Source: Halomonas sp. LR3S48 | GTDB lineage: Bacteria > Pseudomonadota > Gammaproteobacteria > Pseudomonadales > Halomonadaceae | Reading direction: 5' to 3' | Assembly (NCBI RefSeq): GCF_025725665.1 | Contig: NZ_CP107009.1 | Span: 1,240,001 to 1,304,000, forward strand | Length of the DNA: 64,000 nt | In this document: in pieces, positions 19,171 through 28,318 of the stretch | Layout: the number at the start of each line of letters is the position of its first letter | Position numbering within the stretch: the first letter of the stretch is position 1 | Program-made: the position numbers and the translations under genes | The notes under the pieces: model-generated | Database searches by the model: none | The model's input: the letters and a program-made list of their open reading frames with translations, nothing else | Told to the model about the DNA's origin: nothing

Positions 19171-19973
19171 GTTCGCAGCGCTTCCTGGCCTTCGGCCTGC
19201 GCTTCTATGTGGTGATCTTCTTCGCCTATCTGTTCCTGCCGCTGCTGATCATGGCGGCGGCCACCTTCAACGACAGCCGCTTTCCCACGGTAACGCCGTG
19301 GGACGGTACCACCCTGCGCTGGTTCGGCGAACTCGCCGCCGACGGCGGCATGTGGCAGGCACTCGGCAACAGCCTGATCGTGGCGACCGGCGTGCTGATC
19401 GTCGCCGTGCCCATCGGCATCGCCACGGCGCTGTTCCTCAATACGGTGTCGAGCCGAGCCAAGCCGTTCCTGTATGCGCTGATCCTCTCGCCGCTGCTCA
19501 CGCCCGGCGTGATCATCGGCATCTCGACGCTGATCTTCTGGCGCCAGTTCGGCGTCAGCGGCGGCATCTTTCTCACCGTGCTGGGCCAAGCCACCTTCAT
19601 CGCCGCCTACGTGATGCTGATGGTCACCGCGCGCCTGCAGCGCTTCGACCGCACCATGGAGAGCGCGGCGCTCGATCTCGGCGCCAGTCAGTGGCAGATG
19701 TTCCGCCGCATCCTGCTGCCGTACCTCAAGCCGGCGCTCTATTCGGCGGCGGTGATCGCCTTCCTGCAATCCTTCGAGAACTACAACACCACCCTGTTCG
19801 TGGTGGGCTACGACACCACGCTGACGGTCTACATCGCTTCCAAGGTACGCACCGGGCTGACCCCGGCGGTCAATGCCCTGGGGCTGATCCTGATCCTGAT
19901 CACCGTGCTGTTCGCCGCCGTCTACGAAATCAAGCGGCGGCGGGAAGCGGCACGATTGGTGAAAGGGGTCTAG
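19167..19973 (+). CDS. ABC transporter permease (PotC type)
   Basis: The protein has 268 aa and is the second polytopic permease. Its EAA loop reads SAALDLGASQWQMFRRILLPYLKP. The start at 19167 overlaps the stop of the preceding permease by 4 bp and is preceded by GGAAG. It completes the binding protein/ATPase/permease/permease set. It is convergent with the sensor-kinase gene, overlapping its last bases by 4 bp. Confidence 0.93.
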   Translation: MSSQRFLAFGLRFYVVIFFAYLFLPLLIMAAATFNDSRFPTVTPWDGTTLRWFGELAADGGMWQALGNSLIVATGVLIVAVPIGIATALFLNTVSSRAKPFLYALILSPLLTPGVIIGISTLIFWRQFGVSGGIFLTVLGQATFIAAYVMLMVTARLQRFDRTMESAALDLGASQWQMFRRILLPYLKPALYSAAVIAFLQSFENYNTTLFVVGYDTTLTVYIASKVRTGLTPAVNALGLILILITVLFAAVYEIKRRREAARLVKGV

Positions 19974-21334
19974 TCCACTGCTGCCGGAACCTCGGCAAGC
20001 GGCCGAGCCGGCAGCCACACTCGGGCAGACAGCCCTCCCAGGCGAGAGGCATCCAGTTGCAGCCGGCCGCCGTGCAGCGCCACCAGGTCGGCGACGATGG
20101 CCAGCCCCAGGCCGTTGCCGGAGCGCCGCTCGTCCAGGCGTGAGCCGCGAGCCATGGCGGCCCCGCGCTGCGTCTCGTCCATGCCCGGGCCGTCGTCCTC
20201 CACGCAGAGCCAGATCCCGTCGTCCCCGTTAAGCCCCTCCAGGCGAACATGGCCGTTAGCCCAGCGCAGGGCATTGTCCAGCAAATTGCCGACGAGTTCC
20301 TGAAGATCCTGGTGCGCCATACGCACGCGCAAGCCATCCGCCAGGCTGTGCTCGAGTTTTACGCCGCGGCGGCCGGCAAGCCGCCCCAGGCCGTCGAGAA
20401 TGGGGGCCAGCACCTCGGCTACCGCAACCTTGGGGGCCAGGCCGACGTCGCCCGCCGCGGTGGCACGGGCCAGGTGATGGCGCACGGCGTCGTCGATGCG
20501 TCCGAGCTCGTCGCGCATCCTGGTACGGCGTGGCTCCTCGATGCCATCGGCGAGGGTGGTCAGGACGCTCACCGGGGTCTTGAGAGCGTGAGCCAGGTTC
20601 CCGGCGGCATGGCGGGCATGCTCCATCAGGCGCCGGTCACGGGCCAGCACGGCATTCGTGGCGCCGGCAAGTCGAGCCAGCTCGGCGGGCAGGCGGGTAT
20701 CGAGCCGTTCGGCGTCGCCGTTCTCTACTTGCACCAGGTCGGCTTGCATGCGCCGCAGCGGTGCCAGGCCCCAGCGCACCTGTAGTGCCAGCATGATGAG
20801 TACCAGCAGGCCCAGGCCGGCGAGCGACAGTGCCACCAGCCGGGAGAAGCGATCCAGCTCGAGATCCAGCGTCTCCCGCGGCGCCGCCACGCTGACGTGC
20901 AGCGGCGCCTCGAGCGGGGCCAGATGGATGTCGCGCTCGACGACCCGCAGCGGTGCACCGCGCGGTCCCTCCAGGTCATGTCGGACCACTCCGGTCGATT
21001 CGCGTACGGCCAGGCGCTGATCCCATAGCGAACGCGAGGTCAGCACCCGATCGGCGCCATCGCTGACCTGCCAGTACCAGCCGGAGAAGACTTGTTCGAA
21101 GCGCGGGTCGCCGAGGTTACGCTCCTGCACCAGCCGCTGCTGCACGTTGTCCCAGGCGAGCCCGGCGATCACCACGTTGAGCAGCGCCTCCAACTGGCGA
21201 TCGAAGGCGTCGGTGGCGGTGGTGCGGAAATGCTGGGCGAGGCCGATGCCGGCCAGCGGCAGGGTAACCGCCAGGACCAGCAGGGTGGCCAGTATCAGTC
21301 GGCTGGCCAGCGACAATCGGCTTAGCCGGTTCAT
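19970..21334 (-). CDS. Sensor histidine kinase (PhoQ/QseC-like class I)
   Basis: The protein has 454 aa. TM1 is at about residues 11-33, a periplasmic sensor of about 130 residues is followed by TM2 at about 166-185, then a HAMP-like linker. The phospho-acceptor motif GNLAHALKTP has His249. The ATP-binding domain has an N box (LVGNLLDNALRWA), G1 (VEDDGPGM) and G2 (GNGLGLAIV). The start at 21334 overlaps the response-regulator stop by 4 bp, so the PepSY protein, regulator and kinase are co-transcribed. The location of the PepSY genes suggests a cell-envelope or metal/peptide signal. Confidence 0.93.
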   Translation of the reverse strand: MNRLSRLSLASRLILATLLVLAVTLPLAGIGLAQHFRTTATDAFDRQLEALLNVVIAGLAWDNVQQRLVQERNLGDPRFEQVFSGWYWQVSDGADRVLTSRSLWDQRLAVRESTGVVRHDLEGPRGAPLRVVERDIHLAPLEAPLHVSVAAPRETLDLELDRFSRLVALSLAGLGLLVLIMLALQVRWGLAPLRRMQADLVQVENGDAERLDTRLPAELARLAGATNAVLARDRRLMEHARHAAGNLAHALKTPVSVLTTLADGIEEPRRTRMRDELGRIDDAVRHHLARATAAGDVGLAPKVAVAEVLAPILDGLGRLAGRRGVKLEHSLADGLRVRMAHQDLQELVGNLLDNALRWANGHVRLEGLNGDDGIWLCVEDDGPGMDETQRGAAMARGSRLDERRSGNGLGLAIVADLVALHGGRLQLDASRLGGLSARVWLPARPLAEVPAAVD

Positions 21335-22002
21335 GAGGCCTCGGCGTCGCCGATGAGCCGGTAGCCCTGGCCGCGACGGGTCTCGATTCGCTCGGCGCCC
21401 AGCTTGCGGCGCAGGCGGCTGATCTGGACATCGATGACGTTGGAGTCGGGCTCGTGGTCGCGGTCGTAGACGTGCTCGGCGAGCTCGCTGCGGCTGACCA
21501 CCCGCGGGGCGGCGTGGGCCAGATAGGCGAGCAACCTTGACTCCTGGGCGGTCAGGCTCACCGGGCGGCCGGCCAGGCTGACGCTACCGGTATGGGTATC
21601 GAAGGCCAGCTCGCCGATGCGCAGCACCGGGTGGGCGTGGCCGTGGCTGCGGCGGACCAGGGCGCGCAGGCGGAACAGCACCTCTGCAGTCTCGAACGGC
21701 TTGGTGACGTAGTCGTCGGCGCCGGCGGAGAAGCCGGCGGCCTTGTCCGCCCAACGGGTGCGGGCGGTCAGCACCAGCACCGGCAGTTCGATGGCGTCTC
21801 CCCGCCACTCGGCGAGCCAGCGGCTGCCGTCGCCGTCGGGCAGCCCCAGGTCGAGGATCACGGCATCGTAGGCTTCGGTGCGCACCAGGAAATCGGCCTC
21901 GCTGCCGCTGGCGGCCCGCTCGACCAGCACCCCGGCCTCGTGCAATGCCTCCGTCAACGCCTCGGCCAGCGCGGCGTCATCCTCCACCAGCAACACCTTC
22001 AT
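21331..22002 (-). CDS. OmpR/PhoB-family response regulator
   Basis: The protein has 223 aa. The receiver domain has VEDD, the phosphorylated Asp51 (VILDLGLPDGDG), VLTAR and GADDYVTKPF. A winged-helix C-terminal domain ends in SRLRRKLGAERIETRRGQGYRLI. It is coupled to its kinase (ATGA overlap) and to the upstream PepSY gene, whose stop overlaps its start codon. The probable binding site is the 11-bp-phased direct repeat in the divergent promoter region. Confidence 0.95.
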   Translation of the reverse strand: MKVLLVEDDAALAEALTEALHEAGVLVERAASGSEADFLVRTEAYDAVILDLGLPDGDGSRWLAEWRGDAIELPVLVLTARTRWADKAAGFSAGADDYVTKPFETAEVLFRLRALVRRSHGHAHPVLRIGELAFDTHTGSVSLAGRPVSLTAQESRLLAYLAHAAPRVVSRSELAEHVYDRDHEPDSNVIDVQISRLRRKLGAERIETRRGQGYRLIGDAEAS

Positions 22003-22388
22003 TGCGCCTCCTCCTTGCGCCGCATGCCGTCGATGTTGACGCCTTCCATGCCGATCAGTTCGCCGCTTTCGGCGTCGAACTCGAACTCCACCACCTGGCC
22101 CTGGGGACCGAGCATCTCCACCTCGTAGGTCGTTCGACCGTCGTCGCGCTCCAGCTCCACCTCGAGCACCTGCCCCTCGTAGCGCGCTTCAAGCCAGTCG
22201 AGGATCTCGGGTAGGGCGACCAATCGGCCGCTGCGAACCGCGTCGTGGAGGTCGCGCCAGTGATCGTCGGCCAGGCCATGGCTCGCCGTCAGGCCCAAGA
22301 GCGCCGACAGCAACAGGATGCCCAGCACTCGACGGTCGGTCGCCGCGCGCCAGCGGGAAGGCAGTGATCGAAAAAAGCGTGTCGTCAT
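21999..22388 (-). CDS. Exported PepSY-domain protein co-transcribed with the two-component system
   Basis: The protein has 129 aa: a basic N-terminus, one hydrophobic segment (about residues 22-38, signal peptide or anchor, ending SHGLADDHW) and a C-terminal PepSY domain (LEARYEGQVLEVELERDDGRTTYEVEML, split here as LEARYEGQVLEVELE and TTYEVEML). PepSY proteins are thought to modulate peptidases or sensor kinases in the periplasm. Its stop overlaps the regulator start by 4 bp. The ATG at 22388 is chosen because the upstream in-frame extension runs through the divergent promoter region. Confidence 0.88.
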   Translation of the reverse strand: MTTRFFRSLPSRWRAATDRRVLGILLLSALLGLTASHGLADDHWRDLHDAVRSGRLVALPEILDWLEARYEGQVLEVELERDDGRTTYEVEMLGPQGQVVEFEFDAESGELIGMEGVNIDGMRRKEEAQ

Positions 22389-22410
22389 GTCGCAAGGATG
22401 CCGGGCCTGA

Positions 22411-22428
22411 CATGAACACAGCATGAAC
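22411..22428. promoter_or_regulatory. Candidate response-regulator box: 7-bp direct repeats at 11-bp spacing
   Basis: CATGAAC is repeated at 22411-22417 and 22422-22428 with a 4-bp gap, which is the one-helical-turn phasing bound by OmpR/PhoB-family dimers. It lies between two divergent PepSY-type genes, 23 bp upstream of the PepSY/regulator/kinase operon start and 97 bp before the rightward gene. Confidence 0.55.
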
Positions 22429-22524
22429 GTCGCCGTCAGCTTCGGGCAAGGTGGCCGCTGGTAAAACTTGACCTGTTCCCCGAACGGGGCACCTAGAACG
22501 TGACCATGAATGGAGGCACTACCC

Positions 22525-22998
22525 ATGAAACGCAAGATGATCCTGATCGGCTCACTGGCCACCCTGATGCTCGCCGGCACCACGGTGCAGGCCGACGATG
22601 GCAGCTTGGCGACGGATCGCCTCGATGAGGTGCTGGAGCGGGCCACATCCTTCGGCTTCCAGCACTATCAGGAAATCGAGGCCAAGGGCCGCGACAGTGT
22701 CGAGATAGAGGGCTGGCTCGATGAAGAGTGGCAGGCCGAGGTGCGCCTGTCGCTGGAGAATGGCGAGACTCTCGAAGAGGAGCGCAACCGCCGCGATGGC
22801 GAGGCCTGGGGCATGAGCGAGGACGATGTCCGCATGGCCATGGAGGCGGCGGTGGCCGAAGGCCTGGCCGAATTCGACGAGATCCAGGTCGACCGCGACG
22901 GCCGCATCGAGATCGAGGGTCGCGACGCCGACGGCCGCGAGATCGAGGTGCGCAGTCAGCAGGGCGAGAGCGGTGTGACCGACGTGGAGCGCGACTGA
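22525..22998 (+). CDS. Periplasmic acidic PepSY-like protein
   Basis: The protein has 157 aa. A signal peptide (MKRKMILIGSLATLMLAG, cleavage likely near VQADD) is followed by a very acidic mature protein containing two PepSY-like repeats (FQHYQEIEAKGRDSVEIEGW and FDEIQVDRDGRIEIEGRDAD). ATG 22525 has a GGAGG element upstream. It is divergent from the PepSY/regulator/kinase operon and shares its control region, so it is probably a target or a feedback partner of that system. Confidence 0.8.
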   Translation: MKRKMILIGSLATLMLAGTTVQADDGSLATDRLDEVLERATSFGFQHYQEIEAKGRDSVEIEGWLDEEWQAEVRLSLENGETLEEERNRRDGEAWGMSEDDVRMAMEAAVAEGLAEFDEIQVDRDGRIEIEGRDADGREIEVRSQQGESGVTDVERD

Positions 22999-23128
22999 GC
23001 CTGCTCGCCGGGGGCGACCCCGGCGACGCCCCAAGCCATCGAAAACAAGCTATCGAGACCAGGCGATCGAGAAAGCGAACAGACGTAACACACAGGGCCC
23101 GGCGCGTCATTCGCGGCGGGCCCTGTGT

Positions 23129-24034
23129 TCAGGGCAGGCCGCCCCACACGCTCTCCAGCACTTCCAGTACCGCCGCGATGGTGGGTTCATCGCTGCGCTT
23201 GCGCTGCCACACGAAGCACAGCGCGCAGGGCAGGCGCAACTCCTCGACCACCGTCAGTCCGCGCTCCTGGCGCTCGGCCATGGCCAGGGCGTCACGGGCC
23301 AGGCTGAGCCCAACGCCGGCGCGTACCAGGTCGAGCATGCAGGCCTCCTGGTCCACTTGGGCCACGCCGTTGGGCGTCAGGCCGAGCGGATCGAGCACGC
23401 CACGCAGCAGCCGGTGATGGGCCGAAAGGGCCGGCGTGACGATCCAGGGTAGGGCGGCGAGGCTTGCCCAGGCGGTGTTGGCCACGCGGCTGCCCCAGCC
23501 CGGCGGGGCGACCACGTGATAGTGGAAGTGGGTCAGCTCGCGGTGAGCGATCTCCGGCGCTTCCGCCCCAGGCCCTTCCCCGGGTGGCGCGAGGAAGAAG
23601 CCGACGTCGAGCTCATCGCGACGTATCCACTCCAGTACGCTGCCGCTCATGCCGTGCTGTAGTTCGGTCTCGAGTTGCGGGGCGCGCTCCACCAGGCGGT
23701 GCAGGAAGGCGCCGAGGCGAATGAACTCGGGGTCGACGATGGTGCCGATGCGCAGCCTGCCGTGCAGTGTGCTGTGCAGGGCGCGGGCGCTCTGCTCGAA
23801 GGCGGCCATGGCGGCCAGCGCGCGCTCCGCCGCCGGCAGCAGGGCCTGGCCATCGGCGGTCAGCGCAAGCCCCTGGGGGCGGCGGCGGAACAGCGTCAGC
23901 TCCAGCTCCTCCTGGAAGTGCTTGAGCTTGAGGCTCACGGCGGGTTGGGTCAGGTGCAGCCGTTCGGCGGCCCGGGAGACGCTGCCTTCACGGGCCACGG
24001 TGACGAAGGCACGCAGGGCCTGGGGATCGTGCAT
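23129..24034 (-). CDS. LysR-family transcriptional regulator
   Basis: The protein has 301 aa. An N-terminal winged HTH (LRAFVTVAREGSVSRAAERL then LTQPAVSLKLKHFQEEL) is followed by a type 2 periplasmic-binding effector domain. It is divergent from the GMC oxidoreductase gene 165 bp away, the classical layout for a LysR protein controlling its neighbour. ATG 24034 gives the standard LysR N-terminus (MHDPQALRAFVTV); the longer open frame lacks family similarity. Confidence 0.93.
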   Translation of the reverse strand: MHDPQALRAFVTVAREGSVSRAAERLHLTQPAVSLKLKHFQEELELTLFRRRPQGLALTADGQALLPAAERALAAMAAFEQSARALHSTLHGRLRIGTIVDPEFIRLGAFLHRLVERAPQLETELQHGMSGSVLEWIRRDELDVGFFLAPPGEGPGAEAPEIAHRELTHFHYHVVAPPGWGSRVANTAWASLAALPWIVTPALSAHHRLLRGVLDPLGLTPNGVAQVDQEACMLDLVRAGVGLSLARDALAMAERQERGLTVVEELRLPCALCFVWQRKRSDEPTIAAVLEVLESVWGGLP

Positions 24035-24057
24035 GCGGGCTGGCCACGCAAGTGAGT

Positions 24058-24078
24058 GATATGAGCGAAGCTTATATC
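24058..24078. promoter_or_regulatory. LysR-type operator candidate in the LysR/GMC intergenic region
   Basis: An interrupted 21-bp dyad has outer arms GATAT / ATATC and inner arms AGC / GCT, and contains the LysR T-N11-A pattern. It starts 24 bp upstream of the LysR start codon and lies about 120 bp before the GMC gene, the expected recognition-site position. Confidence 0.55.
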
Positions 24079-24198
24079 TGGCTTTGTTATTACTCAATTG
24101 ATCCTGGCACGCGTCGCGGTAGTCTGAACCCACGACATAACAACGATGCATGGTCCGGCACGGCTCTCCGAGCCCGAACCATCGAGAGAGAACATGCC

Positions 24199-25875
24199 AT
24201 GGCAGAGCAGGAATTCGACTATATCGTGGTGGGTGCCGGCACCGCCGGCTGCCTGCTGGCCAACCGCCTGAGCGCCGATTCCTCCAACCGGGTGCTGTTG
24301 ATCGAGGCGGGCGGTCGCGATAGCTATCACTGGGTCCACATCCCGGTGGGTTACCTCTACTGCATCAACAATCCGCGCACCGACTGGTGCTTTCGCACCG
24401 AGCCCGACAAGGGACTCAACGGGCGCTCGCTGATCTACCCGCGCGGCAAGACCCTGGGCGGTTGCTCCAGCATCAACGGCATGATCTACATGCGTGGCCA
24501 GGCCCGCGACTACGACGGCTGGGCGGAGGCGGTGGGCGACGATGCCTGGCGCTGGGAGAGCTGCCTGGCCGACTTCATCAAGCACGAAGACCACTATCGC
24601 CTCGATCCCGGCGGTGACGCCGATGCCGCCCACCGCGACTACCACGGACACGGTGGCGAGTGGCGGGTGGAGAAACAGCGGCTCAAGTGGGAGGTGCTCG
24701 ACGACTTCGCCGAAGCGGCGGTGCAGGCCGGCATTCCGCGCACCCGTGACTTCAACCGCGGCGACAACGAGGGCGTCGACTACTTCGAGGTCAACCAGCG
24801 TGACGGCTGGCGCTGGAACGCGGCCAAGGCCTTCCTGCGCCCGGCCTGCGAGAAGCGTGGCAACTTCACCCTGTGGCATTCCTCCCAGGTGCACCGGTTG
24901 CTGTTCGAAACCGAAGAGGGAGGAGGGCCCCGCACCACCGGCGTCGAACTCGAGCGCGACGGCGCCATCGTTCAGGTGAAAGCGAAGCGTGAAGTGATCC
25001 TGGCCGCCGGGGCCATCGGCTCGCCGCAACTGCTGCAGCTTTCGGGCATCGGCCCGGCGGATCTCCTGGCCGAGCACGGCATCCCGCTGGTTCAGGAACT
25101 GCCCGGCGTCGGCGAGAACCTGCAGGATCACCTGCAGATTCGTTCCGTCTACCGGGTCACGGGCGCCAAAACCCTCAACACCCTCGCCGCCTCGTGGCTG
25201 GGCAAGGCGAAAATCGGTATGGAGTACCTGCTGCGGCGCACCGGGCCCATGAGCATGGCGCCTTCGCAGCTGTGCATCTTCACCCGCAGCAGCGAGGCCT
25301 ACGAGCATCCCAACATCGAGTACCACGTTCAGCCGCTTAGCCTGGAGGCCTTCGGCCAGCCGCTGCACGACTTCCCGGCGATCACTGCCAGCGTGTGCAA
25401 TCTCAACCCCACCAGCCGTGGCAGCGTGCGCATCAAGAGCCGCGACCCGCACCAGGCCCCGGCCATCTCGCCCAACTACCTCAGCACCGAGGAGGATCGC
25501 CGCGTGGCGGCGGATTCGCTGCGGGTCACGCGGCGCATCGCCGAGCAGCCGGCCTTCGCCAGGTACCGCCCGGAGGAGGTCAAGCCCGGTGTGCAGTACC
25601 AGAGCGACGAGGAACTGGCGCGGTTGGCCGGCGACATCGGCACCACCATCTTTCATCCGGTGGGCACGGCCAAGATGGGCCGCCCCGACGACCCCATGGC
25701 GGTGGTGGACTCGCGCCTGCGGGTACTCGGTGTGGCGGGGCTGAGAGTGGTGGATGCCAGCATCATGCCTACCATCACCAGCGGCAACACCAATTCGCCG
25801 ACGCTGATGATCGCCGAGAAGGCGGCGGGCTGGATTCTTGGTGGTGGTAAGAATCCTGACACACAGGCAAAATAG
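24199..25875 (+). CDS. GMC-family FAD oxidoreductase (choline/alcohol dehydrogenase-like)
   Basis: The protein has 558 aa. The FAD-binding motif is VVGAGTAGCLLANRL near residue 9, with GMC signature 1 (GKTLGGCSSINGMIYMRG) and signature 2 (GAIGSPQLLQLSGIG). The C-terminal catalytic His/Asn region reads FHPVGTAKMG and SGNTNSPTLMIAEKAA. It resembles BetA-like choline dehydrogenases and polyethylene-glycol or alcohol dehydrogenases. No betaine-aldehyde dehydrogenase or choline transporter lies nearby, so the substrate is uncertain. Probably LysR-regulated. Confidence 0.92.
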   Translation: MAEQEFDYIVVGAGTAGCLLANRLSADSSNRVLLIEAGGRDSYHWVHIPVGYLYCINNPRTDWCFRTEPDKGLNGRSLIYPRGKTLGGCSSINGMIYMRGQARDYDGWAEAVGDDAWRWESCLADFIKHEDHYRLDPGGDADAAHRDYHGHGGEWRVEKQRLKWEVLDDFAEAAVQAGIPRTRDFNRGDNEGVDYFEVNQRDGWRWNAAKAFLRPACEKRGNFTLWHSSQVHRLLFETEEGGGPRTTGVELERDGAIVQVKAKREVILAAGAIGSPQLLQLSGIGPADLLAEHGIPLVQELPGVGENLQDHLQIRSVYRVTGAKTLNTLAASWLGKAKIGMEYLLRRTGPMSMAPSQLCIFTRSSEAYEHPNIEYHVQPLSLEAFGQPLHDFPAITASVCNLNPTSRGSVRIKSRDPHQAPAISPNYLSTEEDRRVAADSLRVTRRIAEQPAFARYRPEEVKPGVQYQSDEELARLAGDIGTTIFHPVGTAKMGRPDDPMAVVDSRLRVLGVAGLRVVDASIMPTITSGNTNSPTLMIAEKAAGWILGGGKNPDTQAK

Positions 25876-26049
25876 TATTGACGTGGGAGCGCGAAGAGCG
25901 CAAACTGCGCGCAGTTGGTTAGCAAGTCGAACATCGCAAGTGGTCATCGAAAAGCTCATGGCGTCGATTTCCCGGTGAAAAGTTTCTTGTTTTACCCACT
26001 GCAACTCGGGTATCTCCCGGAAAATCAATGCTGTTAGAGGAATTCGATA

Positions 26050-26256
26050 ATGGCAACTGGCACTGTGAAGTGGTTCAACGACACCAAAGGCTTCGGCTTC
26101 ATCTCTCCGGACGATAACGGCGACGACCTGTTCGCTCACTTCTCCGAGATCCAAGCCGACGGCTTCAAGACTCTGCAGGACGGTCAGAAGGTCTCCTTCG
26201 ACGTCACTCAGGGCAAGAAAGGCCTCCAGGCTTCCAACATCAAGGTCATCGGCTAA
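26050..26256 (+). CDS. Cold-shock protein, CspA family
   Basis: This 68-aa single cold-shock domain starts [18 protein letters not shown] and contains RNP1 (KGFGFI) and RNP2 (DLFAHF). It is an RNA chaperone or antiterminator that binds single-stranded nucleic acid. It is monocistronic, with a 5' region of about 170 bp that could act as a temperature-responsive leader, an AGAGGAA ribosome-binding site and a strong intrinsic terminator 40 bp after the stop. Confidence 0.97.
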   Translation: MATGTVKWFNDTKGFGFISPDDNGDDLFAHFSEIQADGFKTLQDGQKVSFDVTQGKKGLQASNIKVIG

Positions 26257-26295
26257 TCGCCATTCGATCGTGATGTGACTGCGCAAGCAGTTAGA

Positions 26296-26322
26296 AAAGG
26301 CCCGCTCAGTGCGGGCCTTTTT
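26296..26322 (+). terminator. Rho-independent terminator of the cold-shock gene
   Basis: The stem AAAGGCCCGC / GCGGGCCTTT (10 bp) with a TCAGT loop runs directly into a T-run (TTTTT at about 26318-26322). The A-rich 5' side makes it usable on the opposite strand as well. Confidence 0.92.
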
Positions 26323-26457
26323 CGTATGCGCAGTGTTTACCGCCAGCGGTCAGTATTATTCGATAAGGTTATTTAAGAATTTCTAAAAATAACTTTTTAG
26401 AATAAGTGTTGCCAGTGCACAATAGCCCGAACGTTCTCTTGCGTACGGACTTTTCCC

Positions 26458-28227
26458 ATGCCGCTGGATGCCTGGCTCGCCCTTGTCGTCGTCCTCGCTG
26501 TCTTTCCACTGATGGCGTTCTCCCGCCTCGGCCCCGATATGGTATTGCTGGGGGCGGTCATCCTGTTGTTGACCTTCGGTGTGATCGATCCGGCCCAGGC
26601 GCTGGGTGGCTTCTCCAGCACCGGCTTGTTCACCGTGGCCTTCATGTACGTGCTGGTGGCGAGCATTCGCGAGACCGGTGGCATCGACCTGATCATTCGC
26701 TACGTGCTGGGGCGGCCGCGTAGCGAGAGCGGCGCGCTGGCGCGGCTGGTGATCCCGGTGGCCGCCCTCAGCGGCTTTCTCAACAATACCCCGGTGGTGG
26801 CCACCTACATCCCGGCGGTGCTGAGCTGGAGCCGACGCCTGCAGCTACCAGCGCATCGGCTGCTGATGCCGCTCAGCTTTGCCTCGATACTGGGCGGCAC
26901 CATCACGCTGATCGGCACCAGCACCAATTTGGTCGTGCACGGACTGGTGATGGAGCGCTACCCGGAGCTGGCCATGGGGCTGTTCGACATCGCCTGGGTG
27001 GGGCTGCCGGTGGCCGTGATCGGTGCGCTCTACCTGATCCTGGTGGCGCCGCGCCTGCTGCCGTCACGCCGTGGTGCGGCTTCGGTGTTCGAGAACCCTC
27101 GCGAATACACCATCGAGATGGAAGTCGACCCGGCCGGCCCGCTGGTCGACCGCACCGTGGAAGAAGCGGGGCTGCGTCATCTGCGTGAACTGTTCCTGGT
27201 GGAGATTGAGCGCGAGGGTAACGTGGTCAGCGTGGTGGGCCCGGGGGAACGGCTCAAGGGTGGCGATCGCCTGGTGTTCGCCGGTACCTCCGACGGGGCC
27301 GTCGAGCTACAGCAGGTTCGCGGTCTGGTACCTTCGCGGCAAGGTGAGTCGAGCCTGGAGAAGGAATTCAAGGAGCGGCGCCTGGTGGAGGCCGTGGTCT
27401 CCGACCAGTGCCAGTTCGTAGGCAAGCGCATCCGCGACGGTCACTTCCGTACCCTGTACGGTGCGGCCGTGCTGGCGGTGTGCCGCGGGGGCGAGCGGGT
27501 GGCCGGCAACCTGGGGCAGGTACGCCTGCAGCCCGCCGACGTACTGCTGCTGGAAGCCCGCCCGCCCTTCATCGAGCGGCATCGCCAATCGCGGGACTTC
27601 CTGCTGATCAGCCAGGTCAACGGCGCGGCGCGCCCCAACCACGAGAAGGCGTGGCTGGCCTGGAGCATTCTCACGGGTGTCGTGGCGCTCGCCACCTTCG
27701 GTGTCATGAGCATGATGAACGCCGCCATGCTGGGGGCGGTGCTGGCACTCGCCACCGGCTGCTGCTCGGTGAGTGGAGCCAAGCGTGGGCTCGACACCCA
27801 GGTGCTGCTGACCATTGCTGCCTCGTTCGGCCTGGGCGCCGCGCTGGAGAGTTCGGGAGCGGCTTCCACCCTGGCGGGGCTGGCGCTGGGCCTGGCCGAT
27901 GGCAACCCCATGCTGCTGCTGGTGGGCACCTACCTGCTGGTGGCGCTGCTTACCGAGTTGGTCACCAACAATGCCGCGGCGGTAATCACCTTCCCCGTGG
28001 TCATGGCCAGCGCCGAGAGCCTCGGTGTCAACCCGATGCCCTTCGTGGTCGTCGTGATGTTTGCCGCCTCGGCGAGCTTCCTCACGCCCATCGGCTACCA
28101 GACCAACCTGATGGTGCATGGCCCCGGCGGCTATCGCTTCGCCGACTTCATGCGCGTCGGCGGATTGCTCAACCTGTTGGTCGCGGTCGTTGCGCTGATC
28201 CTGGTTCCGCTGGTATGGCCGTTCTGA
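26458..28227 (+). CDS. SLC13/DASS-type anion permease with two internal RCK_C (TrkA_C) domains
   Basis: The protein has 589 aa. Two membrane halves, each with a paired motif (SGFLNNTPVVATYIP with GTSTNLVVHG; TNNAAAVITFPV with GYQTNLMVHGPGGY), flank a cytoplasmic insert of about 190 residues. The insert has two RCK_C-like repeats (roughly residues 215-295 and 305-385). This is the layout of bacterial SLC13-related transporters that include sulfate and dicarboxylate carriers. The substrate cannot be fixed from the sequence. It has an AT-rich promoter region and stands alone. Confidence 0.9.
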   Translation: MPLDAWLALVVVLAVFPLMAFSRLGPDMVLLGAVILLLTFGVIDPAQALGGFSSTGLFTVAFMYVLVASIRETGGIDLIIRYVLGRPRSESGALARLVIPVAALSGFLNNTPVVATYIPAVLSWSRRLQLPAHRLLMPLSFASILGGTITLIGTSTNLVVHGLVMERYPELAMGLFDIAWVGLPVAVIGALYLILVAPRLLPSRRGAASVFENPREYTIEMEVDPAGPLVDRTVEEAGLRHLRELFLVEIEREGNVVSVVGPGERLKGGDRLVFAGTSDGAVELQQVRGLVPSRQGESSLEKEFKERRLVEAVVSDQCQFVGKRIRDGHFRTLYGAAVLAVCRGGERVAGNLGQVRLQPADVLLLEARPPFIERHRQSRDFLLISQVNGAARPNHEKAWLAWSILTGVVALATFGVMSMMNAAMLGAVLALATGCCSVSGAKRGLDTQVLLTIAASFGLGAALESSGAASTLAGLALGLADGNPMLLLVGTYLLVALLTELVTNNAAAVITFPVVMASAESLGVNPMPFVVVVMFAASASFLTPIGYQTNLMVHGPGGYRFADFMRVGGLLNLLVAVVALILVPLVWPF

Positions 28228-28318
28228 GAGTGCCCCGTGCCGAAGCCAGCGCGGCACACTCGCCGGGAACATGTCTTTGCGGTAGGGTGACGTTTTTCGA
28301 TTACCACGGAAGAACCCC

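Noticed and set aside
24094..26286. A 730-codon open frame on the minus strand
   Set aside because: It is antisense to the GMC oxidoreductase and the cold-shock gene, both with clear family motifs. Long shadow frames are expected in high-GC DNA.
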